A DNA stretch of 64,000 bases from Bradyrhizobium niftali (lineage in GTDB: Bacteria > Pseudomonadota > Alphaproteobacteria > Rhizobiales > Xanthobacteraceae). The notes below the pieces were generated by a model, which made no database searches, was not told the origin of the DNA, and saw nothing but the letters and a program-made list of their open reading frames with translations. Positions 60,944 to 64,000 of the stretch are shown one piece after another. Position numbers and translations under genes: made by a program. The stretch covers positions 62,001 through 126,000 of the forward strand of contig NZ_SPQT01000026.1 in assembly GCF_004571025.1 (NCBI RefSeq), read 5' to 3'. Each line of letters begins with the position of its first letter. The stretch's first letter is position 1.

Positions 60944-61159
60944 CTAGCTGAAGATGGCCTTAACCTTGTCCCAGAGCGAGGGATTGTCGGCGTCCGCATC
61001 GGCCTTCGAGGGTGTCGGCTGGGCGGCACTCACGGGATCGGACGCCGGGAAGCTGTCCTTGAGCCCGGTATCGAGCTTGGCATGACGATCGGCGGCGAGC
61101 GCCTCATGCAGATCGTCGGCGTGCTTGTCGTGCGGCGCGGGATTGAATGACTCAGCCAT
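60944..61159 (-). CDS. Small stress-associated hypothetical protein
   Basis: The ATG at 61159 (MAESFNPAPHDKHADDLHEA) has a GGAGGAG ribosome-binding site and gives 71 residues. The motif LDTGLKDSFPASDPVSAAQP is frequent in short alphaproteobacterial proteins of unknown function, and the tail ends in a possible amphipathic helix (LWDKVKAIFS). A perfect GGAAC-N16-CGTT promoter lies just upstream, so it belongs to the general stress response. It is divergent from hemE. Confidence 0.75.
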   Translation of the reverse strand: MAESFNPAPHDKHADDLHEALAADRHAKLDTGLKDSFPASDPVSAAQPTPSKADADADNPSLWDKVKAIFS

Positions 61160-61180
61160 GATCTCCTCCATAGGTTGGTC

Positions 61181-61205
61181 AACGCGGCCCAAATGCGCTT
61201 GTTCC
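61181..61205 (-). promoter_or_regulatory. EcfG (general stress sigma factor) promoter
   Basis: On the minus strand GGAAC (61205-61201) and CGTT (61184-61181) flank a 16-base spacer, an exact EcfG match. It is 21 bases upstream of the start at 61159. A second GGAAC precedes it at 61212-61208. Confidence 0.75.
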
Positions 61206-61265
61206 CCTGTTCCGCTGAAGGCCGCCGCGGTGTATCAGGAGCCGTAACCTTGCTCAGGACCATTC

Positions 61266-62300
61266 GTGCCCCAGTCTGCGACAAAGCCTTTCATCGACGT
61301 GCTCTCCGGCCAGCGCCAAGCCATCCCGCCGATGTGGATGATGCGCCAGGCCGGCCGCTACCTGCCGGAATATCGCGAGGTGCGGGCCAAGGCCGGCGGC
61401 TTCCTCGATCTCTGCTTCAACCCGGAACTTGCCGCCGAGGTCACGCTGCAACCGATCCGGAGATTCGGCTTTGACGCGGCGATCATCTTCTCGGACATCC
61501 TGGTGATCCCCTACGCGCTCGGCCGCTCCGTGCGCTTCGAGGTCGGCGAAGGTCCGCGGCTCGAGCCGCTGGATGATCCCGCGAAGGTCGGAACGCTCGC
61601 CGCGCGCGCCGACTTCGGCAAGCTCGCGCCGGCGTTCGAGGCCTTGAAGATCGTGCGCGGCGCGCTCGATCCCAAGACCGCGTTGATCGGCTTCTGCGGC
61701 GCGCCGTGGACGGTGGCGACCTACATGGTCGCGGGCCAGGGCACGCCCGACCAGGCCCCGGCGCGGATGATGGCCTACCGGCATCCGGACGCGTTTGCGA
61801 AGATCATCGACGTGCTGGTCGACAACTCGATCGAATATCTGCTGGCGCAACTCGCAGCCGGTGCCGATGCCTTGCAGATCTTCGACACCTGGGCCGGGGT
61901 GCTGCCGCCGGCCGAGTTCGCGCGCTGGTCGGTCGAGCCGACGCGGCGCATCGTCGAGGGCGTACGCGCGAAGGTGCCGGACGCCAAGATCATCGGCTTT
62001 CCCCGTGGCGCCGGCGCGCAATTGCCGGGCTATGTCGAGGCGACCGGTGTCAACGGCGTCAGCATCGACTGGACCGCGGAGCCGGCCTTCATCCGCGAGC
62101 GCGTGCAATCACGCGTCGCGGTGCAGGGCAATCTCGATCCGCTGGTGCTCATTACCGGTGGCGCCGCGCTCGACCGCGCGATCGACAACGTGCTGGCGAA
62201 TTTCGCTGCCGGGCGCTTCATCTTCAATCTCGGCCACGGCATCCAGCCGGAGACGCCGATCGCCCATGTCGAGCAGATGCTGAAGCGGGTGCGGGGGTAA
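61266..62300 (+). CDS. hemE: Uroporphyrinogen decarboxylase
   Basis: The GTG at 61266 is preceded by CAGGA and gives 344 residues. The N-terminal RQAGRYLPEYREVRAKAGGF and IIFSDILVIPYALG, and the AGFCGAPWT-type sequence GFCGAPWTVATYMVAGQG, mark HemE. It converts uroporphyrinogen III to coproporphyrinogen III in haem and chlorophyll synthesis. It is divergent from a stress protein, and hemC lies 285 bases further in opposite orientation. The gap between them holds a family E palindrome. Confidence 0.97.
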   Translation: MPQSATKPFIDVLSGQRQAIPPMWMMRQAGRYLPEYREVRAKAGGFLDLCFNPELAAEVTLQPIRRFGFDAAIIFSDILVIPYALGRSVRFEVGEGPRLEPLDDPAKVGTLAARADFGKLAPAFEALKIVRGALDPKTALIGFCGAPWTVATYMVAGQGTPDQAPARMMAYRHPDAFAKIIDVLVDNSIEYLLAQLAAGADALQIFDTWAGVLPPAEFARWSVEPTRRIVEGVRAKVPDAKIIGFPRGAGAQLPGYVEATGVNGVSIDWTAEPAFIRERVQSRVAVQGNLDPLVLITGGAALDRAIDNVLANFAAGRFIFNLGHGIQPETPIAHVEQMLKRVRG

Positions 62301-62316
62301 GCGGCGGTCTCGTTGC

Positions 62317-62431
62317 GGCCATCCTTCGAGACGCGCGCAAGAGCGCGCTCCTCACCATGAGGTCTCGTTCTGCGGCGGCACCCCAGACCTCATGGTGAGG
62401 AGCGCCGTCTTACGGCGCGTCTCGAACCATG
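62317..62431. repeat. Palindromic repeat family E, copy 2
   Basis: It starts GGCCATCCTTCGAGACGCGC and ends GGCGCGTCTCGAACCATG. Inner halves are CTCACCATGAGGTC and CTCATGGTGAGGAG. It follows the hemE stop in the gap with the convergent hemC gene. The rest of the gap (62432-62584) holds nothing recognised. Confidence 0.9.
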
Positions 62432-62584
62432 AAATCATAAAACCGCGAAAACAACCCCATGCACAGTAGACAAGTCATTGAAGAATCTGAGCCGAGCATT
62501 GCTCGACTCACAAGGGGTCTTGGACACGTCGGGCAAGACAGGCGCACGATGCCATGATCGCACCGACGATCGTTTTGAAGCAGG

Positions 62585-63565
62585 CTAGCGCGGCCGGCTG
62601 CGCTCGATGATCTCGGCAGCGCCCTTCGTCAGCAGATCGAGACCCACGGCACGGCCAAGCTCACGGGGCCGGTTGGCGGGGCCTGTGCGCGAGGCTTCGA
62701 TGATGGTGTTGCCGGAGAGGTCGAGCACGGACGCGGTGAGCGACATCTGACCGCCTGCAATGGTCGAGAAGCCCGCGACAGGCGAATTGCAGTGGCCATT
62801 CAGCACCCAAAGCACCTCGCGCTCGGCATCGGCAGAGGCGTGGGCGGCGGGATCGTCGATCGACGACAGGATTTTTCGCGTTTGCCAGTCCTGCGCGGCG
62901 CATTCGACCGCGACGATGCCTTGTCCTGCCGCCGGCAGCATCTCCGCGGGCGTAAACTCGTAGGCGATGCGGTCCGCAAGACCGACGCGATCGAGGCCGG
63001 AGCGCGCCATGATCAGCGCATCGGCAGGCCCCACCGCGCCGCCATCCGGCAGGCGCTGCTTCTCGCCGTTGTCGAGCTTTCGCACGCGCGTGTCGGCCGC
63101 GCCGCGAAAGTGGATGACCTCCACGTCAGGAAACAGCCGCCGCGCATAGGCCGCGCGACGCACCGCGTTGGTGCCGATCTTGAACCCCTTGCCGCGCGAC
63201 TGGCGCAGCGCCGCCAGCGTCACGCCGTCGCGCAGCACCAGCGCGTCATTGGGCGGATCGCGCGACAGCGTGGCACCGATGACGAGGCCGGGCGTGTCCT
63301 CGTTGCCCGGCATGTCCTTCAGCGAATGCATCGCCGCCTGGAGTTCACCCGACAGCACGGCGGCGCGAATCTGCGCCACGAAGGCGCCGCCCTTGCCGCC
63401 ATGCGGCAACAGCTTGCTGGTCTGGTCAAGATCGCCCGTGGTGTCGAACTTGACGATCTCGACGTCGAGATCGGGCACGGCGGCGGTCAGGCGGCGCGCG
63501 ATCTCTTCCGTCTGTGCCAGCGCCATCGCGCTCTTGCGTGTGCCGATCTTGAGTCGAGTAGCCAA
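62585..63565 (-). CDS. hemC: Hydroxymethylbilane synthase (porphobilinogen deaminase), TTG start
   Basis: The protein has 326 residues and starts at a TTG (63565), with AAAGGACCAGGAC upstream; no ATG lies before the conserved LKIGTRKSAMALAQ. The family motifs HSLKDMP, DTTGD and RGAADTRVRKL are present, and the dipyrromethane cofactor would attach to Cys259 in NGHCNSPVAGF. It joins four porphobilinogens into hydroxymethylbilane. GTNAVRR replaces the common GTSSLRR, which is seen in this clade. It faces hemE across a repeat. Confidence 0.96.
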   Translation of the reverse strand: MATRLKIGTRKSAMALAQTEEIARRLTAAVPDLDVEIVKFDTTGDLDQTSKLLPHGGKGGAFVAQIRAAVLSGELQAAMHSLKDMPGNEDTPGLVIGATLSRDPPNDALVLRDGVTLAALRQSRGKGFKIGTNAVRRAAYARRLFPDVEVIHFRGAADTRVRKLDNGEKQRLPDGGAVGPADALIMARSGLDRVGLADRIAYEFTPAEMLPAAGQGIVAVECAAQDWQTRKILSSIDDPAAHASADAEREVLWVLNGHCNSPVAGFSTIAGGQMSLTASVLDLSGNTIIEASRTGPANRPRELGRAVGLDLLTKGAAEIIERSRPR

Positions 63566-63598
63566 GTCCTGGTCCTTTCACTGCGCGTTGTCTTATTT

Positions 63599-63668
63599 GA
63601 GCATGATCTTATCGGAAAACCGGTGCCCACTTTGCGCTAACGCGGCCCTCCGGGTCCGGATCATGCTC
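63599..63668. repeat. Palindromic repeat family F
   Basis: GAGCATGATC (63599-63608) and GATCATGCTC (63659-63668) are perfect 10-base inverted arms around a 50-base core with ACCGGTGCCCACTTTGCGC. Its last base is also the last base of the downstream GMC gene's stop codon on the other strand. Confidence 0.85.
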
Positions 63669-64000
63669 TACCGCGCATCCTCCAATATCATGTCGGAGGC
63701 CTTTTCGGCGATCATGATGATCGGCGCGTTGGTGTTCCCCGACACGAGGTCCGGCATAATCGAGCCGTCGACGACGCGAAGGCCTTCGAGCCCCCTCACC
63801 TTCAGCCGCTGGTCCACCACTGCGAGCGCGTCATTGCCCATACGACAGGTCGAGGTCGGATGGTAGATGGTGCTGCCGCGCTCGCGGCAGTAATCCAGCA
63901 GCTCGGCATCCGTGGATACCTTCGCCCCGGGATCGACCTCGCCCACGACGAACGGCTTCAGCGCCGGCGCATTCAATATCTTGCGCAGGATCTTCAGGCC
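63668..64000 (-). CDS. GMC oxidoreductase (choline dehydrogenase-like), N-terminus cut by window edge
   Basis: The last 110 codons are present and the frame is open to base 64000. The C-terminal substrate domain shows the active His in STIYHPTSTCRMG, then DQRLKVRGLEGLRVVDGSIM and PDLVSGNTNAPIIMIAEKAS, including the second catalytic Asn of NTNAP. This defines the GMC family, FAD enzymes oxidising alcohols such as choline. The exact substrate cannot be set from this part alone. Confidence 0.9.
   Translation of the reverse strand, partial: GLKILRKILNAPALKPFVVGEVDPGAKVSTDAELLDYCRERGSTIYHPTSTCRMGNDALAVVDQRLKVRGLEGLRVVDGSIMPDLVSGNTNAPIIMIAEKASDMILEDAR

Overview
The window looks like a chromosomal piece of a Bradyrhizobium-type alphaproteobacterium (order Rhizobiales). 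The evidence is high GC, the full glpR-glpD-glpSTPQUV glycerol locus known from rhizobia, a large-subfamily isocitrate lyase with a divergent ScfR/RamB-like regulator, EcfG-type stress promoters (GGAAC-N16-CGTT), and many long palindromic intergenic repeats. Most of the window is ordinary core or accessory chromosome. No rRNA, tRNA, CRISPR array, prophage or intact insertion sequence was seen.

Layout. 1-4.5 kb: a leftward group of small-molecule and surface-glycan enzymes (GNAT, polytopic GT-C-like protein, methyltransferase, GNAT, GT2 glycosyltransferase, Nudix). 4.6-10.3 kb: a metallophosphoesterase, then aceA with a downstream DUF4170 gene and a divergent ScfR-like regulator. 10.5-13.9 kb: a putative zinc metallopeptidase, a Lys/Ala-rich protein, a TPR protein and HtpX. 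14.1-17.4 kb: a two-gene c-di-GMP-responsive polysaccharide synthase (HlyD-like protein plus BcsA-like GT2 with PilZ), resembling rhizobial BgsBA. 17.5-20.9 kb: MltB-like transglycosylase, DUF1993 and an Old Yellow Enzyme.

21.2-30.2 kb: the glycerol uptake and catabolism operon. Its two ATPases carry complementary defects, GlpS in the switch histidine and GlpT in the signature motif, so the ABC importer should have one consensus and one degenerate ATP site. 32.2-38.3 kb: a beta-oxidation operon fadE-fadI-fadJ-thioesterase. 38.6-46.0 kb: a flavin reductase, an MFP-RND-TetR efflux operon and an MFS carrier. 46-49 kb: small genes, a truncated LacI remnant and an AlkX/YcaQ-like protein. 49.2-53.3 kb: an OmpA-like protein preceded by two CRP-like sites, a GT39 protein, and a tightly coupled FecR-domain protein plus outer-membrane barrel. 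53.4-58.8 kb: VOC proteins, cupin, CsbD, FKBP, a GGT-family enzyme, TrhO and SlyX. 58.9-64 kb: a Cache-PAS-GGDEF diguanylate cyclase, a stress-type small protein, hemE, hemC and the end of a GMC oxidoreductase.

The themes that link genes are glycerol, acetate and fatty-acid carbon use (glp, aceA, fad), c-di-GMP-linked envelope polysaccharide, and a scattered set of general-stress genes. At least seven families of palindromic repeats occupy intergenic gaps, often where a terminator would be expected.
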